The notes under the pieces were generated by a model, which did no database searches, was not told the origin of the DNA, and worked only from the letters and a program-made list of their open reading frames with translations. A stretch of DNA of 33,532 nucleotides, taken from positions 1 to 33,532 of the forward strand of contig JAKSYS010000679.1 in assembly GCA_022925895.1 (NCBI GenBank), written 5' to 3'. This DNA comes from Fragilaria crotonensis (lineage: Eukaryota > Bacillariophyta > Fragilariophyceae > Fragilariales > Fragilariaceae). Below, piece by piece: positions 10,401 through 20,758 of this stretch; within the stretch, counting starts at the first letter, position 1; each line of letters opens with the position of its first letter. Both the position numbers and the translations under genes were made by a program.

Positions 10401-13400
10401 CCCAGTAAGTGAGTTCTCTAAGAAGACCATGGATTGAAACACAGTAGAGCTGCAGGTTTCAGCAACTTTCTCACTGAAAGGAATGGAGTCGTTATCCACG
10501 ACCGCATCGCAACCCATCAGACCGTACCGACCAGGAGGTCGAAAAAGAATTGGTCCGATTTCAGCCTCGCCGTACGGTGGCAATATGATCTCATCAAACG
10601 CAGAGTACGGAATGGCGAAAGCTGGCGGGGCGGCATCGACGAAAGCAGTTCCGCCTGCCGAGTGTTGGCTCGACGTTATCTGACGCCTCATCCTTGACAG
10701 CCTCAGCTCGTGGTCTTCCAACGAGGGCTGCACCCGCAGCGGCAGAGGCTCCAATCGGGCTGGTTTTCCTAAGTCCTGACTCGAATACGTTGCCCTCATA
10801 ACCTTCCTCCCTTAGCCCACATCGACGTCCACACCCTATTGTGAAAGCTGATTGGGCAAACAGCCACGGGTTGATTAAGGAAACTTTGGACTTCGATCCC
10901 ACCGTGATGGTAATGTTGTGGCGCGATTGAACGAGTTGACCCTGATCGTCTGCTTGAAAGAAAGCCCCACTCCCTTCCCACCACGAATGTCCCGGACTCT
11001 TGAGTGGCGACTCAAACCCTGTTTGCGTGAAAACGGACTCATACCGGCTCAGATAACGTTCGCGAACTTCATCAGTTGCCAGAGTGTTGAAGTCTTCCGC
11101 TTTTTGTGCATCACGAATGATCTCCTCCCACGAGATGGTTGCTAGCTTCACCTTGACGGGAATCCCAGTTGGGTTTCGCAAAGGAAGCATCAAACTCACC
11201 GCATCCGCGACTGCAGTAGGCGGAAACTCAAACACTGAGAAGAAGTCATTTTCTTGGTCGTTAGGACCACGATATATGTAATTGTCCTTCGGCTTCACCA
11301 ATTGTGGCATTGCCAATTTCGTTCGGATGACGGCATCCCTCATCGAGACTGTCAGACTTTGTGGTTCTTCCACGTCATTCGTCTTGTTATCTTCAGTGTC
11401 GGAGTATGAGTACTCCAACGTCGCCCTGAAACTCGAGGTGATCGAGTGTAAATCTAACTCGGATATGACTCTCCAAGCATCAGTGATCTCTGAATAGATA
11501 TCGAGCGTCAATCGATCAACAAGCGAGCTTCCCCGAGCACCCCCAGTTTTCTGACTCGTGGAATTGAACTTGGGTTCGTGCTCTCCCCCGGCTGCGTTAG
11601 AATCATGACTGCCACCTCCAGCCTCGTACTTGAGCCGCCCATTGCCGTACTTAAACATGGAAAAAGTAATCGCATGGTTCAAGGCATCGAGTGCTCGTTC
11701 CGTGGCGTCATCGTCCGTCCCATACTCAGATTGCTTCAAGGTTTTTGGCATTGCTCGAGCACCGCAGCCAAACGATTGGAGCAATGTCCGATTTTCAAGC
11801 CATTCCAAAGCGCATTGATAAAATGAGGGGTACACTGGATAGTGCTCAGGAATTTCGATTTCGTGGAAAGTATCGAGTAGATCTTGCATAGTCGGGCAAA
11901 TGATCGAAGTATGAAGTGTCCCGATTTCCACGGCACCTCTATCGGTAGGAACTGACGAACCTGAATTGACGGAACTATTCGGCCTCCTGAGATCAATATA
12001 GAACCATGGGTTGCAACTCACAATATCTCGAAGGACAACATCCCTCGAGAAGGAAGAGCTTAGATAGAGCGGGACGCCGGATGCGCCTGCGGGGGAAATC
12101 CAAGTAGTGAGGTTGGCGTTCGGCGGCAACTCCGGGGATGGCGAAATCGAAATGCCTGTCTTGTTTCTATTAAGGTCGAGCGATCCAAATGTTTGAAACA
12201 ATCGGAGGGGGACCTCAACTACTTCGCCACTGTACTGATGACTGAACTTATCGTCGTTCTGCCAGGACCTCACTTGCCCAATCCAATCCAGACCGTGCGA
12301 CAACTTCAGCTGTCCGAGAAGGGCTTCAAAGGTAACAATAATTGGGGATACTTGCCCATGGTCAGTGGAGATGACAAGACCAGTGGACAGGAAAGGAGTG
12401 ACATCCTTGCTTAAACTGTCTTTCTCAGGTGCTCTGATTTTGACATCAAATCTCGCCACGCCACCTGGAGGAATAGTTACAGGGGCCTGCTTCAGATACA
12501 TCATGTTTGCGGACCTAGGATATGAAGATATGTCGGTCAAAAAGTTTGGGTCGCATACGGTGTTGCTGTGCGCAACCACTCCGTCGTCTGAGAGAAGAAG
12601 TGGTCCAGGCCAACCTTGAACTCTCTCCTCCACCTTTATGTAGTTTGAAGGATTTTCTCGTCTCCGTCACACCCGCTCATTTTCTCAGAGTAAAAGCTCA
12701 ATGGATGCACGTCAGCGTGGAATCTTGCTTTCGCTCGTTTTTTGAAGAGCGAACGCAAGATGGGCAACCGGGAAGTCGCCCGTGGGCTAACTTCAATGGC
12801 ATCGCGGTGAGGCAAGAAGTTGAAGAATGACAACGCGAAGTCGCTGTTCATGAGGAAGTTCTTCAAACCCTCTCGAGAGTGGGAAAGCCAGGCTCCAACC
12901 CCTATGCGATCCAATTCGGGAGGAACTTGGTGCGGAAGGAAATCCAATATGCTGTTCCCATCACCACGAAGCCGGGACGTCTCTCGTGAAATCGAGATAC
13001 GCATACCTTCCACCTCACCCACGTCCATGAAAACCTGCACAGGCACAGGATTATGGTTTGTCAATTGAAGAGGCATGGTAAGCGTTTCGCCGTACGCAAT
13101 TGCCCCGGCGTGCATTATTATCGGATCAACGAAGCCCTCGCGCTCATAAACCCCTTCTTCTGTCACGTTGGCCAAATTCATAACGTACTCGCGGAAGAGA
13201 CTCGCAGCCGAGGTCCATCTCCCAAACATTGACTTTCGACGCAGATGTTTCAGCAAAGTTGACCCTAAAGTGCTGGATTCGAACCACGACATGGCTCGAT
13301 CAAAACCGACGATCAAAGACGCAGCGATGACGTACTCCTTCCCGCGAGGGGTGAATGGGAAGTCGGAAACGCCGTCGTTTCTAACGTGAACACCTGGATC

Positions 13401-15931
13401 ACCAGTTGACACTTCGAGTTTTCCTGTAAATACGATGAGGTCTATGACATGCTCACCTGTGTGTATTGGTTCTGTTTCAAAAGTCAGCAAACATACGGTG
13501 GGGTGGATGACATTCAGCAGTTCGCCTTTGCCTTCACGCCGCCGAAATTGATCTCGATACAAGCTGAAGTCGTAGTCCACTTTAATGCCTCCAACGTCAT
13601 TCGACTCTCCTTGCTCGGGCGACAACGGAGCGAGAGTAGTGACTTTAAATCTTTCACAAACCCTGGAATGTGGATCGCGTTTGTCCTGTTCAATTCTCAA
13701 CTTCGCTATTTTGAGGGGGGTTTTAGAGAGGGTAACAATGCGAACAGTGTGACTCATACCCTCCAGATCATAGTCGTACATCCGACCTCTTATACCAGGC
13801 CAATACGACCAGTCGCGCAAATCAAGCGGCTCAAAGGAAAGAAAAAGGCATCAACGGCGTCAATTTCAGCGGCAGCAGCAACGACGTCATGTCGAAGATG
13901 AACATGGGGCGATGTGGAGTTCGCCATCACCGCGTACAACCGTCCATCTACCAACTTCACTGTCCACGGAATCTCCACCATCACATTTTCACTGTTGTAT
14001 GGGTTACGCTTCATGAGTCCTAACCACTCCTCATGCGAAGACTTGATATCTGTTGTCGCTGTCACTACGACACTTCCGGTCACCTCGATCAACCCGCCTT
14101 CACTACGCAAATAATCCATCGTCGAGTTGCTGTCGATCCGGACCTCGAGTTGCATGGCATCTGTCCAGATGGAATTCCTGTCAATTATTCCTGACTCTTT
14201 GCATTCTAGGTATTCGGAGCCCTCGTCCCCGTCCAATCGTGTCCTCGCATCGCACGAAGGCTCGAGGTTGGATTTCAAATTTACTTGTGTACCAGTCCTG
14301 TTCAGGACCTTCGCCTTGTCTTCGTCAATTAAAAGGGATATCCTCATGACTTTGACGGCTGCAGATGCGATATTTTGGATAGAAACCATAATCTTTTCAT
14401 TGACAGAGACGTAGGGAACTAAATCCGCCGACAACGTCTCAGGTCTGGCTTTCAACTTCGACAGTTTAGGCTTCAGTAGCCGTTGCTTTCTGTTGTCGTA
14501 TTCAGTTTGTCTATCAGCCTCCTGCTGCAAGTGTTCAATAGTCAAGTACCATTCCAATAATATAAACAGGGTATCTTGCTCTGTTTTCACTTGCAGGTAA
14601 CCCAAATTGATATCGAGTTGTGAATAGTCGATTTGCCACGGATCGCCAGGTCGTTTAGGTTTCAGCATCCAATTTAACGGAAAATCGGCATTCAATGGGC
14701 AGACTGTGGTTACGTATTGGGTCTCACCATGCTTCACAACCTGTACTTCACCACCTGCGTCGTTTCTTAATCTCGTGGCGTTTCGCAATGGACCATCCAG
14801 GTCAAGGTTGAACAACGCAACAGAATCAGGTTTGGATATCGTCACCTCCGATATATGAAGTGCCTCCGTCCGCGGATTGTAAAGATACAAATCGTAACAG
14901 TCGTTCGAGGGTAGAACAGACACCTGTTCTCCTTTGGATCTATCAACCGTCTTCCAACGAAGTGCACCCGACGTCGTTTCCCTTTTCGAAGTGATTGGAG
15001 GAGGACGAAATCGAATTCTTTCTGGAACTCGATAGTGATTGGAACGCACGCTGGATGCCGATAACGGCACCACGCTTGTTCCACGGCTGGTTTCGACCAG
15101 TATTGAAGTATGAACTTCGTACAATTTCCCTTTGCTGCGACTTGTCTTCCTGTTGTAATCAAGATTGTTGCGTCTGTGCTCCAAACACGGCTGTCCTTCT
15201 AACGCTTCGTTCCCCACCAAATGCGCTAAATCGGTATGCTGATATGTACTGAGAAGTGGGGCTGAATCTCGACTATAAGCAGCTTCTGGTTGTTCCGGAA
15301 TATCAAGTTCATCGTGAGGATAGCGAGGCAGAAAGGTAAGGGGGACAATCGCCACGGCACCAGGTTCTAATCTGAGTGCTTCTACTCGAGAGATGTGAAG
15401 TTGTTGTGGTATGGGCTCCCATATTACGTTTCCTTCGAACTCTGTCGTCTCAATAGCGATTCCCACCGACTGAATGACGATAGGCTCCGCCGGATGCTGT
15501 TGAGCAATTAGGTATGAAGAAGGGCGATGAAGAAAGTGAGATCGTTGTTTGCATGACACTTCAAGACTTTTCAAGTGATACCAATTAACTAAACACAAAA
15601 CGTAAGCGGACAAGCCAATCATAGTTGTCAGGCGTGGAGGCATAAAGGTTGTCGACCGTGTGGCAAACCCGTGAACAATGTTCGATAGCTCGGTCGTTCG
15701 GATCCTCCGAAAAACAACGACCATGATAGAGCAATTCTTTATGCGAACGCGCATTGATCTCGTACGACTCACAATGTTCAGAATCTCGACTTGAGAAAAG
15801 GCATGAATCCCAGCCAGAACTCCCTTCAGGACTTCACTTCGAGTCGTTATCCGCAGCTGAAGGCTGTCGTTCGCCATGATGACTGCACTGCACCCCAACA
15901 GCACTACGCTGAGGAGACGGGGCAATCTCAT
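7402..15931 (-). CDS. TMEM131-like large type I membrane protein (five exons or more)
   Basis: Five consecutive minus-strand frames (16039-13790, 13820-12636, 12633-10594, 10799-8895, 8937-7402) make one protein of about 2,750 residues. The start at 15931 gives a signal peptide (MRLPRLLSVVLLGCSAVIMA). Next come PapD/Ig-like segments with the TMEM131 style: LEPGAVAIVPLTFLPRYPHD, then LYLYNPRTEALHISEV, repeated 'NP....' and 'PPGG.A.F.V' blocks. A single transmembrane helix near 9,480-9,580 (FVIAIASIASAAFLIALVSS) is followed by a long polar cytosolic tail with a PPPGLPPPPGFGD segment. Animal TMEM131 recruits secretory cargo (collagen) and binds the TRAPP tether via its tail; what it does in a protist is unknown. 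Frame changes all match short in-phase GT-AG introns (about 53-109 nt). The tail frame has no good ATG of its own at the junction, supporting one gene. Confidence 0.75.
12634..12710 (-). other. Candidate intron between TMEM131-like exons 2 and 3
   Basis: Minus-strand GTGCATCC...CATAAAG, 77 nt, phase 0 on both sides and length 2 mod 3 as required. It removes the stop that ends the upstream frame. A 50-nt alternative exists. Comparable candidates are a 74- or 56-nt intron ending in TTTTTCTTTCCTTTGAG near 13,830, a 61-nt intron near 10,730-10,790 (acceptor GGGTGCAG) and a 53-74-nt intron near 8,910-8,985. Confidence 0.4.
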
Positions 15932-17105
15932 GACTGCTATATACTGTCGTGTTTCAATCCTTCTCTGATTGATCCTTCTAGGTCTAGATCGATCCTTGGT
16001 GAGAAAGGCTATGTCGACTTCATATTTCGAGTCGCACAAACAGCGGCTTCGGCGGAATTACACGGTACGCCTAGTCTAGTAGAGTACCAGGTATCCAGTA
16101 TGGGCATACTTGGCAGGAGTATCGTCGATCAGTACTGGAGTATATCATTTACTGGACAATGGACAAGTATCATTCATTTATTGGATCACATCGATCATGT
16201 TTGTCATGAAGTCGAATACAGGTATTCATAAATAAATAGACATTTTATTAATATCATTGTGCTGTAGTTGTACAGTTGTACCAGGGACAGTACCAGGTCC
16301 TCAAGTACTGGTACAAGCGACAAGTACCGGTACGCACATGTGGATTCTATTCATATATGTACTGTATGCATATGACTTATTAGTATGATATAACATACAC
16401 AGCACATCGTACCTGGGACACGTGTATGTGCGTATGCAAATATGACGTTAATAAACTCGAGAGATGAGAATGAGCGTCTGGCCGCCCTACATGACGTTTC
16501 TTGTTCGAATGAGGCTTTCATCTTCCGGGTTGCTTTCGCTGTCCATGGGCGCGGGTCGATCGTATCCCGTCACATCCATTCGTTCCATCGATGTGCCTTT
16601 ACTCATATCTCTCAAGCTGCGCTTCGAGTACTAGGTAGTACTCTGATGTCTGATGGTAGTTCACAATCAAATATAATTGTCCATATTGGAGACTGTGTTG
16701 GAGACGGATATTAGAGGCACAATTATCGTAGCTGGTACCATGGCCCTTGACTCTCCCTTCACCACGCTGGATGCATGATGAATGTGTGGACTGTGGACGT
16801 CTTTATTGCTGTAGTCGGTAGAGTGAATTCAGTAAGTCGCCCCCAAAATCAACCTTGCCTTCCTCGTTCAGTTTCCGAGATGAATCATGATAACATTACA
16901 CCATCTTTCGACCGATTTAGAGCTTAATCGGCTCTCTGAGAGACAGACTGTTATTCCCAACATGTTCTGAGAAACTATGTTCGCGCATTCGCTTTTGCAT
17001 AGTTACAACCGACCGACTGTCACGTGAATAACGAACCAAGGTGCTCAATTACTGACACTTGTACCCGCGTATGATCTCAACATCTCAACAGAGCGCTGTT
17101 CCACA
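15932..17105. promoter_or_regulatory. Divergent intergenic region with a GTAC-rich cluster
   Basis: The gap separates the TMEM131-like gene (-) and the nitrilase-like gene (+). Between 16269 and 16334 seven GTAC tetramers occur in about 65 bp, mostly as AGTACTGG, GTACCAG or close variants, so the stretch is rich in short inverted repeats. More copies lie at 16080-16180. No convincing gene is present; open frames of 90 and 146 codons on + have no recognisable features and the latter overlaps the 5' part of the TMEM131-like gene. Confidence 0.4.
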
Positions 17106-17948
17106 ATGACGGTATTGAGGATTGGGGCAGTTCAACCACCATTGCGCCAAGAGGACCAAGATCCAGTTGAGTATACTAGAAATCAAGTCTTGCCGTTGCT
17201 CATGTCCCGTACAGACGTCGACATTTTTGTCTTGCCCGAGCTCTGCCCCATTGGCTACATACAGCATACCTTGGACCACTACTTGGACGATCGCGATGTT
17301 CAGAGAAAGATTGACAAACTCATGAGTGATGCTGCTCGCGGCCTTGGCGCATTCATCGCGTACGGTCGGATTGGTGATTCGTCGTCATCATCTGACCATG
17401 ATTGCCGACGTGGTGATATGCCGCCGTTGACTCGGACGATCGAACATGTGATTCTGGACGAATCTGGACTCGTTGTGGCATCGTATAGCAAAATGCTACT
17501 CTGCCATTACGGTGACTGTGCCGAAACGCGGTACTTTACCGCCGGCACCGAGTTGTGCAGCTTTGAATGCCGCGGCTTTAGGTTGGGCATTCTGATTTGT
17601 GCCGATATGCGCAACCCGCTTATGGCACGACGACTTGTCGCCGAGTCTCATCACATGGTGGACGTTGTACTCCAGCCGGCGGCGTTTTCACGCGACTTTA
17701 GTTTCCGGACCTGGAAGAGCTTTCGAGAGACACGTGCTGTTGAAAACTCGATCTACTGGGTGGGTGTCAATTATGCAGGTGCCTACTACGGGAACTCGTC
17801 GTTCAATCCACCATGGATCGATGAAGACAGCGAGCCAATAGTGCTGGGGATGAAGGAAGGAGTGTTGGTTGGGACCGTTGAGCGTTCGATTCTGGATCAT
17901 GTGCGCTCTACCATGCCGTACTATCAAATTTTGATGGTTTCCTCATGA
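17106..17948 (+). CDS. Nitrilase-superfamily carbon-nitrogen hydrolase
   Basis: The 280-residue product begins LRIGAVQPPLRQ, the usual first beta strand of the superfamily. All three catalytic residues are visible: Glu in FVLPELCPIGY (about residue 44), Lys in VVASYSKMLLCHYGD (about 137) and Cys in LGILICADMRNP (about 164). A glutamate-containing loop (SFRETRAVENSIYWVGVN) near residues 205-220 matches the conserved helix after the nucleophile. Members hydrolyse amides, nitriles or carbamoyl compounds using the Cys-Glu-Lys triad. Length is normal for a stand-alone enzyme. No signal or targeting peptide is evident, so it is probably cytosolic. Substrate cannot be named: the sequence is not close enough to a specific branch that I recognise. 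It is an uninterrupted single exon with ATG in a clean context. Confidence 0.88.
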   Translation: MTVLRIGAVQPPLRQEDQDPVEYTRNQVLPLLMSRTDVDIFVLPELCPIGYIQHTLDHYLDDRDVQRKIDKLMSDAARGLGAFIAYGRIGDSSSSSDHDCRRGDMPPLTRTIEHVILDESGLVVASYSKMLLCHYGDCAETRYFTAGTELCSFECRGFRLGILICADMRNPLMARRLVAESHHMVDVVLQPAAFSRDFSFRTWKSFRETRAVENSIYWVGVNYAGAYYGNSSFNPPWIDEDSEPIVLGMKEGVLVGTVERSILDHVRSTMPYYQILMVSS

Positions 17949-18251
17949 TGAATGCAACAGCCGATGAGCTTAACTACTGATAGATACATTTCAGTTTCGT
18001 TAACTAGCAGCAATGCCTTTCCTCTAGACATTAAAAGGACTAAGCTGCATTCAAGGCAGCTCTAAGAGGTCATACTTGTCCAGCAAGGACACTCCGTGTC
18101 ACGGCTACGAATTCATAGAGGTGTCAGGAGCCGGCATAAATAATATCTGAGTCACTTCGACTTCCTACAACCACCAACAAATAACAACATAGCGATCAGG
18201 ATTGTCCACAGGTGGGAGAATCAGGTGTGCGCAGGCAATGCGACGCGTTCT
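17949..18251. other. Convergent 3' intergenic region
   Basis: The 303-bp spacer lies between the nitrilase-like gene and the F-box gene, which end facing each other. The only structure noticed is a short hairpin, AGCTGC-ATTCAAG-GCAGCT, near 18043-18061. Confidence 0.4.
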
Positions 18252-19769
18252 TCAATATTCCAAGCTTGAAACAGGAGGCTTCTTCAGTGAACCAATCTTT
18301 TTGGTTCTTGTACAGTGCCGAACAGACAAATCATAGTTGTGACTCGATGGATCGCACGCACGACAAGGCAAGGTGCTCCAGCATATATTGTCGCCACCCA
18401 CAGAGAAGCGAAGGTCAAACGTTGGTTGGATATCTGGCCACGACTTCTCCAGAGCGGTGAATTCCTCATCTGTCAAAATCTCCACCACCACACTGTTTTC
18501 CATATCAAGCAACTCGTTATTGGAGACTGCCGGGCGCGTAGGTGTTTGTGGCCGCAGAACTGCCAGCGACAACGCACGCTGAGCATCAAGTTCTTGTTGT
18601 GAGACACCCGCTGCTCGAAGCGCATTCCACGTTTCAGCATCAACAGGGTTCATTCCCACCGGCAGGCCAGCAGGGGAACGAGACGAAGTCGCATTTGTTG
18701 CCCCGGTGGTGCTGGCGGCACCCTCAGCTTTCGTTGCCCAAAGATGGCTTGTCTCTCCGTAAAGGTAGGCTTCTAAATGGGGCGGGATGAGCGGTAAACT
18801 ATGTTCAACGCACAATAAGTCGGAGGCATCAGGGGCGCGAGGCGCGTCACCTTCTCCGGTCTTTAGATACCGCCGCCAACTGTGAAGCCAAGCCCGCGGC
18901 AAAACATGATAGAGGCCTGGTAGAAGCGGGCCTTCGCTGACCATACTCTGTGTCGGAACACCACGAGTACGGGTGTAGACACCGCGCACGACGGAGGAAG
19001 CAAGAGGCTTGCGACGCTCTTCCTTCTCTTGCTCTTCTCGTTGCTTCAATTCAAGTTTGGCAGTTTCTCCTTCGACTCGGCACTGAAGACATTCCCCTGA
19101 TTCGGTATCCATAGATACCGAATCCGGATATAGCCTTTTAAGGACTTTCCAAGCCTGTTTATCGAGAAGCCGGCGACGACCTCGGGCATTTCGAGTCGAT
19201 GGACAGTGCTGCAATTTATCATGACAGCACATCAAATCGGAGTTGACGTTGGGCCATGGAGGGCTCACATCCGAAAGACGACGATTCCTCACGCGCATCT
19301 TCTTTTTGGACATCTTCTTTTGATTCTTCTTGGAGGAAGCCTCACTGCGCTGCTTCTGTTCCTCCTGTTGCACCTCGAGCCACTTGAGTGCTGTTTTGCA
19401 CCAGGACTTGCTGACATAAAAGCCTCCCCTCGAGGGCTCAGGCCGACTCAAAACACGGGCCACGACCAGCCATTCCATGTTTCGTAGTGATTCAAAAGTG
19501 TATTCACAGCCCTCAAGTTCGAAGCCTTTAGTCAGCTCTGTAGGATAGACACGTTCTGCCGTTTCTTTGATGACTTTGTGAACTAAAGTCTTCGACGCAA
19601 ATGTTCGACATGTCTGATGAAGAGCGGATAGATCATAGGCCCTAAGAAACGTCAAAATGTTAACATGCAAATCACTTGGTAGTTGATCCAATGCGGGCGG
19701 TGACATTGGTGGAACTGGCTTGGACATGGCGATGGTGGAATGCACCAGGAAGAGACGGTGTAGCAGCAA
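18252..19769 (-). CDS. F-box protein with two USP48-type DUSP domains
   Basis: Up to 505 residues; the ATG at 19727 (MSKPVPPMSPP) is an alternative start. An F-box lies at about residues 27-68 (LDQLPSDLHVNILTFL, then LSALHQTCRTFASKTLV) and should bind Skp1 in an SCF ubiquitin ligase. Two DUSP-like units follow. The first has FYVSKSWCKTALKWLE, a Lys-rich insert, LMCCHDKLQHC, RRLLDKQAWKVLKRLYP and ECLQC. The second has LYHVLPRAWLHSWRRYL, DLLCVEHSLPL, VVVEILTDEEFTALEKSWP and PCRAC. This order, including the charged helix between the units (ELKQREEQEKEERRKPL), matches the tandem DUSP of the deubiquitinase USP48 (plant UBP26), but no cysteine-protease domain is present. DUSP domains are protein-interaction modules. 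The combination suggests substrate recognition by an SCF ligase; targets are unknown. Confidence 0.75.
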   Translation of the reverse strand: MLLHRLFLVHSTIAMSKPVPPMSPPALDQLPSDLHVNILTFLRAYDLSALHQTCRTFASKTLVHKVIKETAERVYPTELTKGFELEGCEYTFESLRNMEWLVVARVLSRPEPSRGGFYVSKSWCKTALKWLEVQQEEQKQRSEASSKKNQKKMSKKKMRVRNRRLSDVSPPWPNVNSDLMCCHDKLQHCPSTRNARGRRRLLDKQAWKVLKRLYPDSVSMDTESGECLQCRVEGETAKLELKQREEQEKEERRKPLASSVVRGVYTRTRGVPTQSMVSEGPLLPGLYHVLPRAWLHSWRRYLKTGEGDAPRAPDASDLLCVEHSLPLIPPHLEAYLYGETSHLWATKAEGAASTTGATNATSSRSPAGLPVGMNPVDAETWNALRAAGVSQQELDAQRALSLAVLRPQTPTRPAVSNNELLDMENSVVVEILTDEEFTALEKSWPDIQPTFDLRFSVGGDNICWSTLPCRACDPSSHNYDLSVRHCTRTKKIGSLKKPPVSSLEY

Positions 19770-20758
19770 ATATATTTGGATTCGCTGAAAAGGGACTTGT
19801 ATTCAAAATATCGACGTCGAATACAGAAAACAAAATATAAATTGATAAATGCTGCGTTTGTCTTGCGAAAAGTTGGTTCTTGATGCAGCGACAAGACGTC
19901 TCACGAGCAAGTTGAACCAAAGGTAACCAATGGTGCCTGAATACTCGAGAGAGCGTCGATCGTCGAAAAGAACTACAACAAAGAACTCAACCGCCCAGTC
20001 GTTGCACTGTGCAACACCGTTTGAATGACAACCGGAATTGTGAATCGAAGCTAACGTGCAGAATTCAAGCAAGAGAATCTTGACTCAAAATCATGACGTC
20101 GATCCGTTCGAATCCAGTCCTACCAAAAAAAGAATTTCCTTCGGAATCCGTGAATTTCTTGATGATATATCTTGAGAAGATTCCTGCTTATCAAGTGTTC
20201 AAGTGGCGGATGGCGGATGACGTGTGATCGATTGTGTGACGATCGCTGTGACATTCGGTACAGTACGAGTATTTGTACTGTAGTAGAGAACACAGTACAC
20301 GTTACAAGTACAAGTACCATGTCTACATACTGGTTACCACAGGGGTATAGTACCTGGTACTACTACAGACTCCCAGTTCTCCGTTCTCACTATTCCAATT
20401 GTATCATACATAACGAGGACACGCTGGACGTGGGTTGCGCGAGACATTCTCTCATCCTGAATGGCGGCCGAGGGACAGACACCACTGTCGAATGGAATTA
20501 GATGTATGATGCCATCATGCCTCATGACTCATGACTCATGACTCATGAGCCTGGTCATGAGTCATGCATATTCAGCATATGACATGATACTCTCGGTGTC
20601 GGAGTACAACTAATTTGTACGTACGATGTACTATGCATTTGTTGGTTTGCAATTTGTACCTCTATAGTTGTCCTCGGAGTACTACACAGTACACAGAGTA
20701 TATTACACCTCTACTTCTGCAGCTGTGGACAGAACGCGCATTATGCATGCACCCTGCG
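19770..20758. promoter_or_regulatory. Upstream region of the F-box gene with GTAC cluster and TGACTCA repeats
   Basis: No gene is supported here. Between 20258 and 20361 about eight GTAC tetramers occur in roughly 105 bp (AGTACGAGTA, AAGTACAAGTACC, AGTACCTGGTAC), resembling the cluster at 16269-16334. At 20521-20566 four TGACTCA/TGAGTCA sites form a hairpin (separate entry). Both are plausible transcription-factor landing sites, but they may equally serve no gene. Confidence 0.4.
20519..20566. repeat. Tandem TGACTCA (bZIP-type) repeats in a hairpin
   Basis: The heptamer ATGACTC is repeated head to tail, giving TGACTCA at 20525, 20532 and 20539. After a short loop the opposite orientation appears (TCATGAGTCATG, TGAGTCA at 20557), so the segment can fold back on itself. 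TGACTCA is the classic AP-1/GCN4 bZIP site. Diatoms encode many bZIP factors, so binding is possible; function is inferred only. Confidence 0.6.

Noticed and set aside
13449..13901. 150-codon plus-strand frame
   Set aside because: Antisense to TMEM131-like exons with clear family similarity; no recognisable feature.
15791..16231. 146-codon plus-strand frame
   Set aside because: Its first part is antisense to the signal-peptide end of the TMEM131-like gene and the rest lies in repetitive GTAC-rich promoter DNA.
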